Shown: positions 21,876-32,792, counted from the first letter of the stretch. The stretch is DNA of 43,686 nucleotides from Perkinsus chesapeaki (GCA_013115145.1 JAAPAO010000281.1:1-43686); one strand, 5' to 3'. Notes: generated by a model from the letters alone, not told the origin. Numbers and translations: made by a program.

Positions 21876-23229
21876 CTACCGCTCCACTGTTATGGCCAAC
21901 CCTACTCGAGATACTACCCTCCTCAGCTCCTCTAATTCAAGATCATCTATAAGAGCATGACACAGCTCATATGTCGAAAACAGAAGTCCACTTGCCAGCA
22001 TTATCTGAGCCAACTCACCCTACCAATAATACCAGCCCCGAGCCATGTATAACCCTGGCCGTCCTGGGCACTATCCCCAAGGTAAAGCCTTTCCATCCAT
22101 ATTGCTCATAAAGTGCCTTGGCGCATGTCCAGGTGTTATGTATCCTATAGGGACCGTATTATTCACATCCATGCCACCACCGAAGCTACTACCGATATAT
22201 TCGGAAATTGTTCCTAGAAGTTGCTCTTTGATGAGACTGCAACTGTGTCTTCATGACGTCAAATGGATGGGTCGCAATAGCAGCGATCGCCCCGCAGGTA
22301 GCCGCGTTAAGGAAGGAGTATCCCCACACTTCACCATACATCCCAGCGCTACCCTCAGTAGCCTCCTATAGGACAATTTTATGGAGAGATTACCAGTTAA
22401 CAATTAATACCGCATCAGCAAACCGCTCCGCCAACTCCAATTTCTCCCTCTTGGATCCCCATTTAGCCGTACCGCGCCTCTCCACATGAATTGGCAGCAG
22501 AAGCTGCTTACCTTTCTCATAGTTGGACCAGAACAAAGCCGCAAAAGGGACGTCTCTAAACCGTCTACTAAGGCTTGTGAGCTACCTAGTAGTACCTCAT
22601 CAAAGTCACAAGAAGCCCTCTCCAATAGCTGACAAATGTGTCCTCATAGAACACTGTAGCGAAGGCATTGAAGTAGCCAGGGGTACCATAACCGGCCCAG
22701 GCTTGGACTCGCGTTCTCAGAAATTCCACTGAAGGGAGATATAAAGGGATTTATGGAGCGGCCCTATTACAAGGCTGAGAAAAGAAAACTACCCACATAC
22801 TGGACTTGGCCGCTGCCCATTCGACAGGATACCGCTCTCTTCTATAGTGCTCATACAGAGTCAGAAATGCCTATAAAGGTATTAGTAATAAGAGCCTTAT
22901 GGGGTGGGTTACTAGATTAGACGGCACTGCGATGGTTAAGCTCGGTATAATGCCAGTCCAAAGGCCTTTAGGCCCTAATAGCCTAACAACATGCCTCCCA
23001 GCATCCATCATACCATACTGAAGACGCCTATTGTTGAAGTCAGGTGATCCCTAAACCAGTAACAGCTTTAAGAGGTTCCTTTGTGGTCCTATATAACCTG
23101 TATCATATTCTTAATAACGTCTAGAGGTGTCAGTAACCCCACGGTAGCCACCGAGCCCAGGCTTGCAGTGTAAAGGCCGGCTGACCGATTCAGGCTGGTA
23201 ATGCCGAGATAGTACGGTAGTTGGTCCAT
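21876..23229 (-). CDS. Mitochondrial carrier, SLC25A39/40 (glutathione) type
   Basis: Three carrier repeats are visible. Repeat 1 has TPLDVIKNMIQ just after MDQLPYYLGITSLNRSAGLY and continues with GLWTGIIPSLTIAVPSN. Repeat 2 has VEFLRTRVQA and then YWRGLLVTLMR joined by an intron of about 40 nt to DVPFAALFWSNYEK. Repeat 3 has ATHPFDVMKTQLQ, YGWKGFTLGIVPRTAR and, after a 49-nt intron, LASGLLFSTYEL. The AVP in repeat 1, the DVPF-x-W-x-NYE ending of repeat 2 and PFDVMKTQ in repeat 3 fit SLC25A39/40/Mtm1 better than the SLC25A38 glycine carriers. In animals that group imports glutathione into mitochondria. The gene ends ELRRVVSRVGLAITVER-stop and is divergent from phytochelatin synthase. Repeat 1 lacks the usual basic residues after KNM. 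Confidence 0.82.
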
Positions 23230-23357
23230 AATGGAAACACTAAAGGCGAGGGAGAAGGATCACAGACTACGCGAAAGAATAGAATAGGGAGCCGAAACTT
23301 AGCGGAGCGAAGCAGAGCTTGCGCAAGTAGCATGTGACGTTTTACAATTTACACATA

Positions 23358-23497
23358 GGGCCTATAACACAGTGGCAGCTCCTTAAGGAAGGAGCCCTCC
23401 CTCCTCCTTAAGAAAAATGTGTTATAAGGTACGGCGCCTTAAGGGAGGAGGGTAAGTAGCTCCTTCCTTGAAGGAGCTGCCACTATGTTACAGGCCC
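23358..23497. repeat. 140-bp nested foldback (inverted repeat)
   Basis: Outer arms 23358-23395 and 23459-23497 are reverse complements with a few mismatches (left arm begins GGGCCTATAACACAGTGGCA). A second arm pair (CTCCTCCTTAAG at 23401-23412; CCTTAAGGGAGGAGG at 23437-23452) nests inside. The left half also has its own ends: CCTATAACAC near 23359 pairs with GTGTTATAAGG at 23419-23429. It could be a MITE-like insertion or a cruciform-forming regulatory region. It fills nearly half of the shared promoter region between two divergent genes. Confidence 0.85.
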
Positions 23498-23537
23498 ATA
23501 GCCCATTGTAGTTCACTGTCGACACTGTCTTTTTTGA

Positions 23538-25487
23538 ATGTCTTTCGGTGATTCCCCTATACCGCAAGGTGTCTTTTATCAAAAGAGGTTGCCTGATGAC
23601 GAGCCATCAGTATGTAGTAAGGAAGGACGTAGACGTCTAGGTGACTCCATGGCTAACGGTCATGCTTATCCTTTCCTACCACTGATGTGCCAATTTAAAA
23701 CACAAGTACGAAGCCTTTAATAAGATATTAAGATATAATACTGTAGGACCAACCTGCCTATTGTGGCTTAGCTACTCTTACGATGACACTAAACACATTG
23801 GGAATAGACCCTTGGCGGACATGGAAGGGCGTCTGGAGATGGTAATAATAGGGCAGCGTTATAGCCGATCTACGGTATATATTACCCACTCTTCCCCCCT
23901 TGGAGTTGCCCATATCTTTGCCTGTACTGGCGCTCGTTTAATATGTTAACGTGCTCAATAGTTTCCCGTACTGGTCGCCTCAAAATAGGTATGACGAGAA
24001 CCATCTTGGTGATTGTTGCATTAACCTGGAGGCAGTAGCAACCGAAGGTATCACCATTGACACCTTTGTATGCCTAGCTAGATGCAATGGCCTCGGAGTT
24101 CAAGTACACAGACCACCAGTACTAACGACATGGCCAATGAAACGGTTATAGGATATCTTATCAGCTCCAAGATCAGCCATCAGACAGCTGTACCGAAAAT
24201 CCCAATGTCGATGAGGAGTTTCTCAGTAACTTCCGGGAGGCAGTGACGTCTTGGACGTCTGACGAGAGGATGTTAGAGTCTTGCGGGGGCCTCGATACGG
24301 TCATTGGGGAACTCTAAAAAGTGGCTGTTACTGGCCTTGGCAGGTACTTGTTGTGTCGTATGATAGGTCGACTGTAGGGCAAGCTGGAACGGGGCACTTC
24401 TCTCCGATAGGAGCCTACCATCCCGAGACCGATTCAGTGTTGGTGCTGGATGTCGCTAGGTTATATTAAAACAAACTGTTTGGTGTATAGGTGTTCCTAT
24501 CAGGTTCAAATACCCTCCACATTGGATAGAGCTTCCTCGGCTTGTTAAGGCTATGTACCCTGTAGATGATACTACAGGGAAGCCAAGGGGCTATATACTA
24601 CTTGCTCGAAGGAGGGTAATAGAGGAGGAACTTCTCAGGGACATCTAGTGGTCTCCTTCAGCCCGGATCATTACCACCTGAAGCGGGCCCAAAGCTGCTG
24701 GCATTAGCATCCATTCCGACATCGGCAACTGTATGCCTGACGGAACAGTTTCGACGGGAAATGCAGCGGCAATGCAGCAGCAGCATAAATGCAGACTGTT
24801 CGCGGAATGAATCCTCCACCCTTTCGGGGACAGATCTGTTGGTGGAAGTTTTTACTTGTTTTTTGAGAGCTGTTGCGAAGCTCGACTCTCCTATAATGAG
24901 GGGGGTCTTTTTTGCTGTTGCCGAGCAGAGGCGACTGGTTGATATGATTCACAGCTACGCTGACCCAGCTAAGCCTCGTTCAAGCTCGGATTCTGATTAC
25001 TCTACCTGCGCTTATGAAACTTATACGGGCGGCAGGAACGGCGCCATAGTCGCGGCTTTGCTGAATGCCTTCTTGGAGGAGAACTCTCATCCCCCAGTGG
25101 CAGGTCGATTGCCACCGGCTTTTGGGCCATCGCATGACAGGCCAGAATGGATGGATGATAAGGCTGTTGCCGCCGTATGGGCGGCGGTCTTCTTCTGTAT
25201 TCCAGATGAGCTTCTATTGATAGACAGTGATGCTTGTGGCAGCTCATCGAAAGTAATAGGGGAAGTGGTAGGGTGGCTGCGTAGATGCTGGCTTTAAGGT
25301 TCCAAGCCCATCTGAGGTCTTGCTTGACCTAACCGAAGGCTCAGATGATTACCAGCTTATAAGGGCATTTGTCTTTACGTTAAGGAGTAAGTGCTGTCCT
25401 GGTGATGGCGAGGAAGTCGCCCACTTCAAAGGCATGTGCTCATGCAAATGCCCCAAGCCCAAGGCGGGCAGCAATAGCTGCAGCTAG
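23538..25487 (+). CDS. Phytochelatin synthase (gamma-glutamylcysteine dipeptidyl transpeptidase)
   Basis: The enzyme makes metal-binding phytochelatins from glutathione. Eight exons join in frame: 23538-23705, 23747-23841, 23989-24118, 24165-24299, 24344-24459, 24504-24615, 24662-25252, 25299-25487. The papain-like triad is complete: Cys in [19 protein letters not shown], His in [15 protein letters not shown] and Asp in [10 protein letters not shown]. Other family blocks are VFYQKRLP near the N-terminus, [28 protein letters not shown] and [20 protein letters not shown] long C-terminal region of about 260 residues ends in a Cys cluster, KCCPG ... [16 protein letters not shown], as in many eukaryotic homologs. 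An alternative phase-2 donor before that cluster could join to 25,524-25,814 (WPSLFLYATSNVCRATRG...). Introns are 41-48 nt except the second (147 nt). Confidence 0.93.
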
Positions 25488-26184
25488 TTACCCGGTTGAT
25501 TAAAGGTCCATAGTTGGCCATCACTGTTCTTATACGCAACGTCTAACGTATGCCGTGCCACTAGAGGACTTGCTAAAGTTGGTCTTGGGAGTTGCGTTGA
25601 AGTTCCCAGGGACTTGACCAGGTTTTTATTGGCCATAATGAGCCAGCTTGGAGGAGGAGGCATCGATAGCCTATTCTCGTCGGACCTCACTCCACTGGGT
25701 CAGGCAGTTGGTGCTGATATACATGTTTTATCTAGGATACAGTCTTATATTACTTTACATAGACGTCGAAGAACAAAGAGGCATCACGTAGAGGAGGAGG
25801 AGGTGGAGGGGTAGTAGGGATGGACTGTGATGAAATTTGATATAATAAAATCCCTTGTCGGTGATAGGACGCTATTATTGTTATTAGTTATATATCATTA
25901 TTGACACCATACATCATATTGGTATTATACGTTATGAGAAATGTGCCGATATTGAATATCTAATGCAAAACTTTGCCGTAGGCGGCTGTGCCTAACCGAG
26001 CGTACATCCTGGGTTAGGTGGTATTGAGGATATAATTCATATTACACAATACCGCATCTTGAGGTTGTACCTCAACCACCACCATCGATTCCCCTCAGCC
26101 TTCGTTACCCATTGCCGTTTACGCTATCGGTTCCTCTTCTGTAGGCCTAAGTCCAGCTTGCCACAGCAAAGGGCATCGGCTTCT
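25488..26184 (+). other. Gap with a possible alternative 3' exon of phytochelatin synthase
   Basis: From about 25,524 to 25,814 a plus-strand frame is open without a convincing start of its own (EVPRDLTRFLLAIMSQLGGG ... RRRRTKRHHVEEEEVEG). It follows an AG acceptor and could be an alternative terminal exon of the upstream gene. From 25,815 to 26,080 the DNA is AT-rich with no gene and small inverted repeats, for example TTGAGGT/ACCTCAA near 26,060. Confidence 0.4.
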
Positions 26185-27962
26185 ATGACAGCTTTATGTA
26201 GCTTTATAGAGGGTACAGTGGGTCTTACCACTGGTCTGACTATTGTATCGTTGATATCGTTATTAATGAGCAGGAAGACAGCAGTTCAATTCAAGCATGT
26301 GTTGCAGGGTTTCCCTGTTCATGCTCGTAATGCAGCGGCCTTGGGCGTTTTCATGGTAATACCTACAGGCTGGCCGGCGCTTGAGAAGCACTTGACAGAA
26401 CCGGGGAATTCGACCATAGGCGATTTCCTCCAGTTGGAGGAAGTTCATGTTTGACAGGGTGTCTTAGATCCCTATCATCGCCTCTTGCGGTGATGCAGGA
26501 TACCTTTTTTAACTGATACGCGTTACTACTTTATAACTAACTACTCTATAAGGTTGCAGACAGACGATGAAGATATGAACAGCTGTGTTCAACTCATTTG
26601 CTCAATGGGTTGATGGAACAATTACCACGCCACCAGCTTATAACGATACGCCTCGTGCTGCTGCAAGTGCCCAGTCGGCTAGGATGCACTCAGTCTTCAT
26701 GGAGCATCATTGCCCTTTCAGGCCCTCTATAATGGTATGCTTGCACGCTCTCGTACTTCAGCTGTAAAGCAAGCAGTGAACCTTTCGTCACCTTTTTCCC
26801 GTGGTTTCATAGCCACGTTGATATCGCTGCCATTAGCGGAGCGAAGCGGTCGCTATTTCACCGCCTTATTTGTCATTTGTCGGGCATGTGAAGTCCTCAC
26901 TGTTTTGGGCTATACCAACTTGCCCTCGAAGGCCAGAACTATCATAGATACCCTTTGCGGAGGTCGACCTGCTACAGCCGCCTCGGTAGGTTGGAGGAGT
27001 TGCAAACGGCTTCTGGAATAGCGGTCTTGTCTCAGCTTACGGTGATGACGGTCGGGGTGGGCATAGTTGTAGATGCGACTATTAGACATCCAGAAACTAT
27101 GGACCCGAAGTACAGGAAGTTCGCTGGAGTCCAGGCCATGGTGGACCAGGACAGGCTGGAGGCCTTCTTCCACAGGTCAGCTGCCGTGCACCATAGGTCT
27201 TCAGCGGCAGACATCTCGATAGGCTTGGCCAGCAAAGCAGCAGAGGGCCAGAGCTGGACCATCGGTACCCACCGGGCCAAGTGTCCCTCTGTGGTCTGCA
27301 TCATTATAAGGAAGCTGAAGGGTGTAAGGGCGGAGGATTCTCGAGGAGGGCGGCGGCGGCAGTTGTGTGTTTTTAGGTGTATCTAGTGCCGTTCAATTCT
27401 GCTTACATTCCTTTACCAAGCTCAACATGCCTCTCTATACCAAGCTTTATTTGTCTACTCTCTTCATTGCTCTTGTGAAGGGCGAGAGGAACTACGTCAA
27501 AGCTGCTACGCGCTTCTTTAAGAACGTATGCAGATCATCGCTGTTTATGACGACGTAAGGACCGTGGCTGGTTGGCCCCTTGGGGGAGGCGCGTATCTCA
27601 GGCAGGTGGCCCTGCTGCACCTGCTGGTTTGCGCGGCTACTAGGCTCTCCTCATCTGAAAGCACGTTGAACTCTAAGTATGGTCCGTTGATAGGAGGCAT
27701 GCTTGGTGGTCCAGCAATTCTGATTGAAAAACCGCAAAGACGGTAAGAGCCAGCAGCTCGCTCAACGGAGCCCATGTGTATGATCAGGCCGGAGATAGCC
27801 ATGTTTGTCATGTCCCACGCCCTTCATATAGTCCTCCAGCGAGCCACCATAGGAGTGCTTCTACGAAGACTTCTACTTCTGATGGCAGCCTGTGGCGTTG
27901 GGACTCTCACATATGCTTTCGAGAAGGAGGAGTCGAGCCTCCAAGACAAGGGCCCGGTGTAA
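26185..27962 (+). CDS. TMEM135-like (peroxisomal/mitochondrial) multi-pass membrane protein
   Basis: Exons on the plus strand carry the two halves typical of the TMEM135/PMP52 family. The first half has a hydrophobic start (MTALCSFIEGTVGLTTGLTI), then SRGFIATLISLPLAERSGRY followed by a hydrophobic helix. The second half has VVDATIRHPETMDPKYRKF, a Cys/His-containing segment, FFKNVCRSSLFMTTY, GPLIGGMLGGPAILIEKPQRR and, through a 45-nt phase-2 intron, PEIAMFVMSHALHIVLQR and a final helix MAACGVGTLTYAFEKEE. The R-S-S-L-F and G-G-x7-E-x3-RR-xE-A motifs guide the call. Several internal boundaries (26.35-26.6 kb, 27.2-27.4 kb) are unresolved. Members act in peroxisome or mitochondrial dynamics; that role here is inferred. 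Confidence 0.7.
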
Positions 27963-27984
27963 GCCGAGGAACACGGGCGTTTAT

Positions 27985-28291
27985 TGCAGGCATCCCGGAT
28001 CTTAGGCCTCCTGCACCAGTAGCGCCAGCCTCAACTGGTAGATTGATGCCACCGCCACCCAACAGCGGGTTGGGGCGGAACTGGCCGAGCTCAGCATCGT
28101 TTTACTCCGAGTCGGAGATGTCTTCCGAGGAGTACGTGGATAGCAGTGAGCCGGAGAGGGTCCCAAAGGATACCTCTAAGGACGACGAGCACCATCTCCT
28201 GAGGCCTTCATATAGGGCTGTCTTACGGTGGCTATTGGACACCCCCGGCAGGCAACACAAACTGTCCCTGGTCGGACCAGCGAGCAAGTGA
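27985..28291 (+). CDS. Unassigned open frame, Pro/Ser/Glu-rich
   Basis: The frame reads GIPDLRPPAPVAPASTGRL ... SEMSSEEYVDSSEPERV ... HHLLRPSYRAVLRWLLDTPG and stops at 28,289-28,291. The composition is protein-like, but no ATG or clean splice joins it to the TMEM135-like gene. The only nearby donor gives a 33-nt intron in the wrong phase. It may be an alternative C-terminal exon of that gene or a separate small exon. No domain is recognised. Confidence 0.3.
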
Positions 28292-28417
28292 ACATGTTGT
28301 TGATGAAGCCCGTTTGTCTTATTTCAAAATTAGTCTCAACCGTTTCATTTAACAAGATTGTTTTTGTTGGTTGTACTTGTTGACTGCACAGCTGCTTCTC
28401 TAGCTGCTGTTATCTTC

Positions 28418-28641
28418 ATGTCTGGTCGATCAGCCGCGGTGGAGTCATTTCTTGACTCGGTGTTCGGAGGGGCAGCAGGCAGCAAGAAGAAAAGTCAGCC
28501 TAGACGGACAGGAGGAGGAGGAGCTAGAGCTAAGAGTAAACGACGGAAGGGGGCAGCAGCTGACAAGTAGGTTGGTGGCATCTGCGGTGGTAGAGAGGTC
28601 TATTAGGAAAGCTCCTATGGTGCCAGAGCCGTCTCCTTCCA

Positions 28642-28684
<43 letters not shown>

Positions 28685-29886
28685 GCTGAGGACCATGCAG
28701 GACACGGTCTCTTCCAGTGGGCCGCCACCACAGGACCTTATTTACTCAACCTCGGATGGAGCTAGGCTCATGGGTGAGCTTGGTGTGATGGGTGCTGTGA
28801 TGGCTGTCCTGCTGCTGGGTTTTAGATTTCAATCCTGAGGTGTCTGTACCGAGGATAATGAAGTGTGCTGGGGTGTATGCTGGAATGAAGGATGAGGAGG
28901 CGGCCTTCGCTAAGATACAAGTCCAGTAACAACAACTGCACGGCTGGTCTGTGGTAAGGTGCCCCCCCTGTAGGTATAACAGACAGATAGCGACCAAACC
29001 GGTGCCGCTGGACGCTGGCATGGCCAAGGCCTGTCGAGATAGGAGGGAGGACTGTGGGGCAATGCTGAGCAGGAGGGCTCTCAAGTTGGGGGGTATTGAT
29101 GATAGGAAGCCTCCTCCAGGAAAGCCTGAAAGTAGTGCTGTCTGCCGCACTGTGTATGGCTATGAACCCGCTATGGTTGCTGCATTCGTCATACAATACT
29201 GCTTACGTCAATACTGTATTTCTATCGGTTGTCTGTACTGACGTATCGGTTCCATGTGCGTGTATAAAATCAATCACATCTATCTACATCATACCGCACG
29301 TATTACATATAGGGTAGACTATATAACACATTACCGCACGTATTACATATAGGGTAGACTATATAACACATTTTCTGATGCCTCTGACCTCTGACTCGGT
29401 CCACATGATGTTTGCTATCAGATGAGGAGGAGAGGCAAAGGCGGCTGTCGGCAGCCTCAGACCTCCGAGAGCTCTGGTCTAGCTACATCAACACTACATG
29501 CATAACAGAGGACGGCCGGCTCAGGATGAAGGAGCTCCGCCAAGCATCTTGGATTGGGGCCGAGGTGGAGGTCATCGACTCGAGGGATAAGACGATGATA
29601 GGGATGGGTGGTACGGTTATGATGGAGAATCAAAACAGTCTGGTAGTGCTGGACCACGAAGATGCTAGGTGAGCCAGCCAGGAGTTTCGTGGCGCAGTGA
29701 CGTTCATACCCTTCCAGATACCGGCTGTTACCAAAGTCAGTGTGCACCTTGGAGTTGAAGATACCGTTATCGCTTGGTGGCATCGAGCGGCGAGTGACGG
29801 TCTTCGGGCCTCTGCTGAGGGATAAGCCATCGGCTGGTCACGGCAGCGCGCCCTCCCGAACCAGGCTCAAAAAGATGTTTCTATGA
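28418..29886 (+). CDS. POP4: POP4 / Rpp29, RNase P and RNase MRP protein subunit
   Basis: POP4 binds the RNA of RNase P/MRP. The gene starts MSGRSAAVESFLDSVFGG. A basic linker and a 40-nt intron lead to a poly-Ser tract, then GPPPQDLIYSTSDGARLM and, via a 52-nt intron, DFNPEVSVPRIMKCAGVY. An exon with SRRALKLGGIDDRKPPPGK matches the family's basic pre-domain. After an intron of about 290 nt comes LRELWSSYINTTC, then the Sm-like core ASWIGAEVEVIDSRDKTMIG and MGGTVMMENQNSLVVLDHED. A 49-nt phase-2 intron follows, then YRLLPKSVCTLELKI and RRVTVFGPLLRDKP. The order LHELW-like helix, L-GA-x-V, V-G-x-G, I-PK-x-V-F-x-EL and a short basic C-terminus is that of POP4. Its stop is 50 bp from the next gene's ATG. 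Eukaryotes with PRORP often keep POP4 for RNase MRP. Confidence 0.88.
28642..28683 (+). repeat. (CAT)14 microsatellite encoding poly-Ser
   Basis: Fourteen perfect CAT units lie inside the second POP4 exon and are read as TCA, giving a serine run. Length polymorphism between strains is likely. Confidence 0.9.
29293..29372. repeat. Two exact tandem copies of a 40-bp unit
   Basis: The unit starting ACCGCACGTATTACATATAG occurs at 29293-29332 and again at 29333-29372 without change. It lies inside the longest POP4 intron. Confidence 0.93.
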
Positions 29887-29936
29887 CTGCTTGTGCTATT
29901 TGGTTGAAGTGCTCGGAGCTCGTATCTGGTAGTTCT

Positions 29937-30779
29937 ATGTCGGAGAATCTGGCAGACAGGGGCTACTGGGACCTGAGGTATAAGAAAAATAAGGGTACCA
30001 ATGAAATCATCATCGGTGCCAATGCTAGGTGTGCTAGGCAGGGATGCTACTGAGTGGTATGCCTCCTGGCCGACACTAGAGGCCCCTCTGCTGGCTTATT
30101 TCCAAGGCCGCGACGTTCTTGAAATTGGATGTGGTGACTCGGATGTTTGTTTCCGAATAGCTGAGGTATTCCTGCCCTTGGCGGCCCGGACTGCTAGGAT
30201 GGTCAGGTGGCTCGTTCCGTGCTGGCGACTGACTTCTCGAAAGTTTGCCTTCAAACCCTAGAGGCACGTCCCGATCGGCCCGGCAACCTCCAGTTGGCCC
30301 TGGCCGACTGCTGCTGCCTTCAAGCTGTTACTGGGGAGGCTAGCATGGACGTTGCGTTCGACAAGGGGTGTTTAGATGCCCTCTGTAGGCCCCCTTTGTG
30401 GACGCATCTTCAGTAGATGGGTAGGCACTATGGTAGACTACGCAGACACTCTCCGGCGAGCCCTACAGAGCATTTCAGAGGTAACAGGTCTCCTAACCCG
30501 TCGACTAGTGGAGCTGTCGAGGTGCTGCGTCCAGGAGGGAAGTTCATCCTGGTCACGTGGTGTGACATTGCACAGGTTGGAGAGCGAGTAGCCCTCCTGT
30601 TGGACCCTAGGCTGCCGTGGACTGTGGACACCGTTGTACTGGAATTGCCGTCACTCCTGGGTTAGTCTTTTATGTAGCTCGAAGTGCATCCGGAGAAGGA
30701 CACCTCAGACAGGCACCTGCATTGCCATAAGTGCTTCGTCTACATTTTCGAGAAGGATAGCTCAAGCAGAGATAGATAA
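29937..30779 (+). CDS. METTL13 / EEF1AKMT4-like class I methyltransferase
   Basis: Exons join as MSENLADRGYWDLRYKKNKG, a 43-nt intron, RDATEWYASWPTLEAPLLAY, FQGRDVLEIGCGDSDV (SAM motif I), RIAE, a 41-nt intron, VARSVLATDFSKVCLQTLEA (motif II with Asp) and MDVAFDKGCLDAL, the family's D-KG-LDAL motif. Then come VEVLRPGGKFILVTW and, after a 42-nt intron, LEVHPEKDTSDRHLHCHKCF and a stop at 30,777-30,779. The YWD-RY...EW...W and D-KG-x-LDA signatures belong to the METTL13/EEF1AKMT4/CS-lysine methyltransferase group, several of which methylate eEF1A. The exact substrate here cannot be told from sequence. Boundaries near 30.4-30.5 kb are uncertain. Confidence 0.85.
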
Positions 30780-30893
30780 TTAGGAGTTCCATGGCATGAC
30801 ACCGAAAATTCTTCATAGTGCGATGGTATCTTCCATTCGCGTTAGATTCGTGGATGAAGCTTGGATATTTCTGCTTTCAGTATTTTTCTCACC

Positions 30894-32792
30894 ATGTCAT
30901 CATCTGTTGTCCATCGGATACCTACCCTTCCGCATTCCCGTCTGGTGCTCGCCGCGGCCACCCGACATTTCTCCACCGGGCCAACCTTCACCACCGGAGT
31001 TCTTCGTTGGGAGCACAGGACGCAGAACTTCAACAAGTGACCCAAACCCCTCCTGCTAGATAGCACTGTCCCTTCACAGATACGAGTATGCGCTGGTAAC
31101 ACCAACAGATGATCACGTTGGGTTCAAGTCTCGAAGGTGAGATACCCCTGAGGGCTTGAGGGAGCATGAGCTGCTTAGGTCAGCACCTCAGCCTCGGTAT
31201 CTGTTCTTCCCTTCGTTTTCATTGGTAAGCAGTCGTGAGGAATGGAGAGCAACAGCAAAGCATCTGGCGGAGCTCGGTACTCCTCCTTCTCCTCTGTGGC
31301 TGTAGGGTGGGTATCTGTGTTTAGGCCACACATCTGCGGTGGTAGACTGGCCAGGTTTTGCATTAAAGGATGGCTTTGCCAACTGGGCCATGTTGGAGGA
31401 TGTCTTTCAAGGGACACTAGTCAGCACGTACACACATTTTGCTTATCAAGTCGGTCGGCCATGTGGCGACTTGCACTGATGTCGGCCTATCAGGTTCTTG
31501 ACCATTTCTCCTCCCGCTCGAGGCCGTTCTATGTTGTTGTTGCTGGAGGGCAGGCGACGATCTATGTCCTTCGCGCACTTCGAGAACTTGAGACTGAAAA
31601 GAAGCAGAAGATAGCTCATGTGGTGGCAACATCGCCAACGTGGCTGGCCTACTTGAGAAGGTATCCCAACCTTTCCCTTTGGCTTCATTCTCCCTCTCAG
31701 GTGGGTCGGTGAGGACAAACCCAAGGCCCTGGCCAGACGCCAGCAGTACATCGAAAAGAGACTTCCTGAGATGCTCGCCACATGGTTTCGGTTGTCTAGG
31801 ATGTACAGTGGGAAAGGGATGGTTAAGAGAATAATGAAGAGGCAGATGGACGCCAACTCGATCACACCACAGCTGATTTTCCAGAAGCGAGTGAGCCTCC
31901 TGTTCGGCGAGAGCAGTGTGTGGCTATCAGTCTGCGGCAGGTGATATTGAGAAGACATAGACCCTATCAGTTGGACACTGCTATGATAGTCGGAAGGACG
32001 GATCCGGTGCAGGACACGGTGACATTTATGAGGGAAATACTACAGGGAACTCGCCCGCAATGGGAGGGCTCAGCTGGACTAGTGCACACTGAAAGTCCAG
32101 AGATGCGTAGGTCTGCTGCAGGCTGCTCGATAATAGATCAATTGATGATAGGGGCCGCAGATGCTGCATTGGCGGACAGTGATGATGAGGATGACATGCT
32201 GCTCAGCTTGAAGGTGCCAAAGTGGAGTAAGAAGTTGGAGGAAGAGGACAGTAGGCCATGGTGCGGCTCTCCATGGTAGCTTGACTTTTCAGAGGCAGCT
32301 GAGACGCGATGGAACAGCACTGCCGAGGCTATGCATTGCCCGCCTCTCACGTACCTCCTACCAACTACGTCATTATACCAGGCAGATGAGAGGACTATTG
32401 AGAATGTGAAGGAAGCTATCATGAGCGCTAATAGGAATGACCTCTTCTATAAGGAGATCCCTGGAGGGCTGGCCATGCACGAGGAGGTCCTCGTTGCATG
32501 GCCCTTCAGCGATGTATCTGATGTGTCCCTCAGGTCCCAGCTGTTGTAGCAGATCATTTGGACACTCTACACGCTAGTGGAAGTCTGGCTGCCTCAGAGG
32601 GTGCCTTAGTTGACGAAGATACAGCTGATACGGAGACCACTGGCACGGAGGAGGCTTCCGGGGTAGGAGGGCAGCAACTGAGACTGGTAAAGTGCTATTA
32701 ATGGCATTCAGGGCGTCTACTATGAGGACCCCGACGCCTCTCCAAAGAGTAGCTCAGATAAGCCCAAGGTCGCTGCAGGACCAACGTTATGA
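30894..32792 (+). CDS. Alpha/beta hydrolase with mitochondrial-type presequence
   Basis: The start MSSSVVHRIPTLPHSRLVLA leads into AATRHFSTGPTF, Arg/Ser-rich and acid-free like a mitochondrial presequence. A 43-nt intron joins RTQNFNK to YEYALVTPTDDHVGFKSR. Later exons give FALKDGFANWAMLEDVFQG, PFYVVVAGGQATIYVLRALR (nucleophile-elbow region), AHVVATSPTWLAYLRRYP, MKRQMDANSITPQLI and DTAMIVGRTDPV with a candidate acid Asp. KEIPGGLAMHEE supplies the candidate catalytic His. The pattern matches plant and algal hydrolases with a V-x-PTW block. The elbow reads GGQAT rather than G-x-S-x-G, so the nucleophile Ser is not evident. After a 49-nt intron the gene ends GVYYEDPDASPKSSSD ... stop at 32,790-32,792. 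Not every junction between 31.2 and 32.3 kb was resolved. Confidence 0.68.

Noticed and set aside
21876-23229. SLC25A38 (glycine) carrier assignment
   Set aside because: The LWTG-x5-TIAVP, DVPFAALFWSNYE and PFDVMKTQ signatures fit SLC25A39/40 better, though the C-terminal G-x-PR-x2-R block is shared with SLC25A38.
26836-26855. GCGGAGCGAAGC motif also seen near 23,303
   Set aside because: Short, and one copy is in coding sequence; not enough to call a dispersed repeat.
28452-28838. Single long plus-strand frame with poly-Ser as an independent gene
   Set aside because: It runs across a 40-nt intron; its exons read better as the POP4 N-terminal region starting at 28,418.
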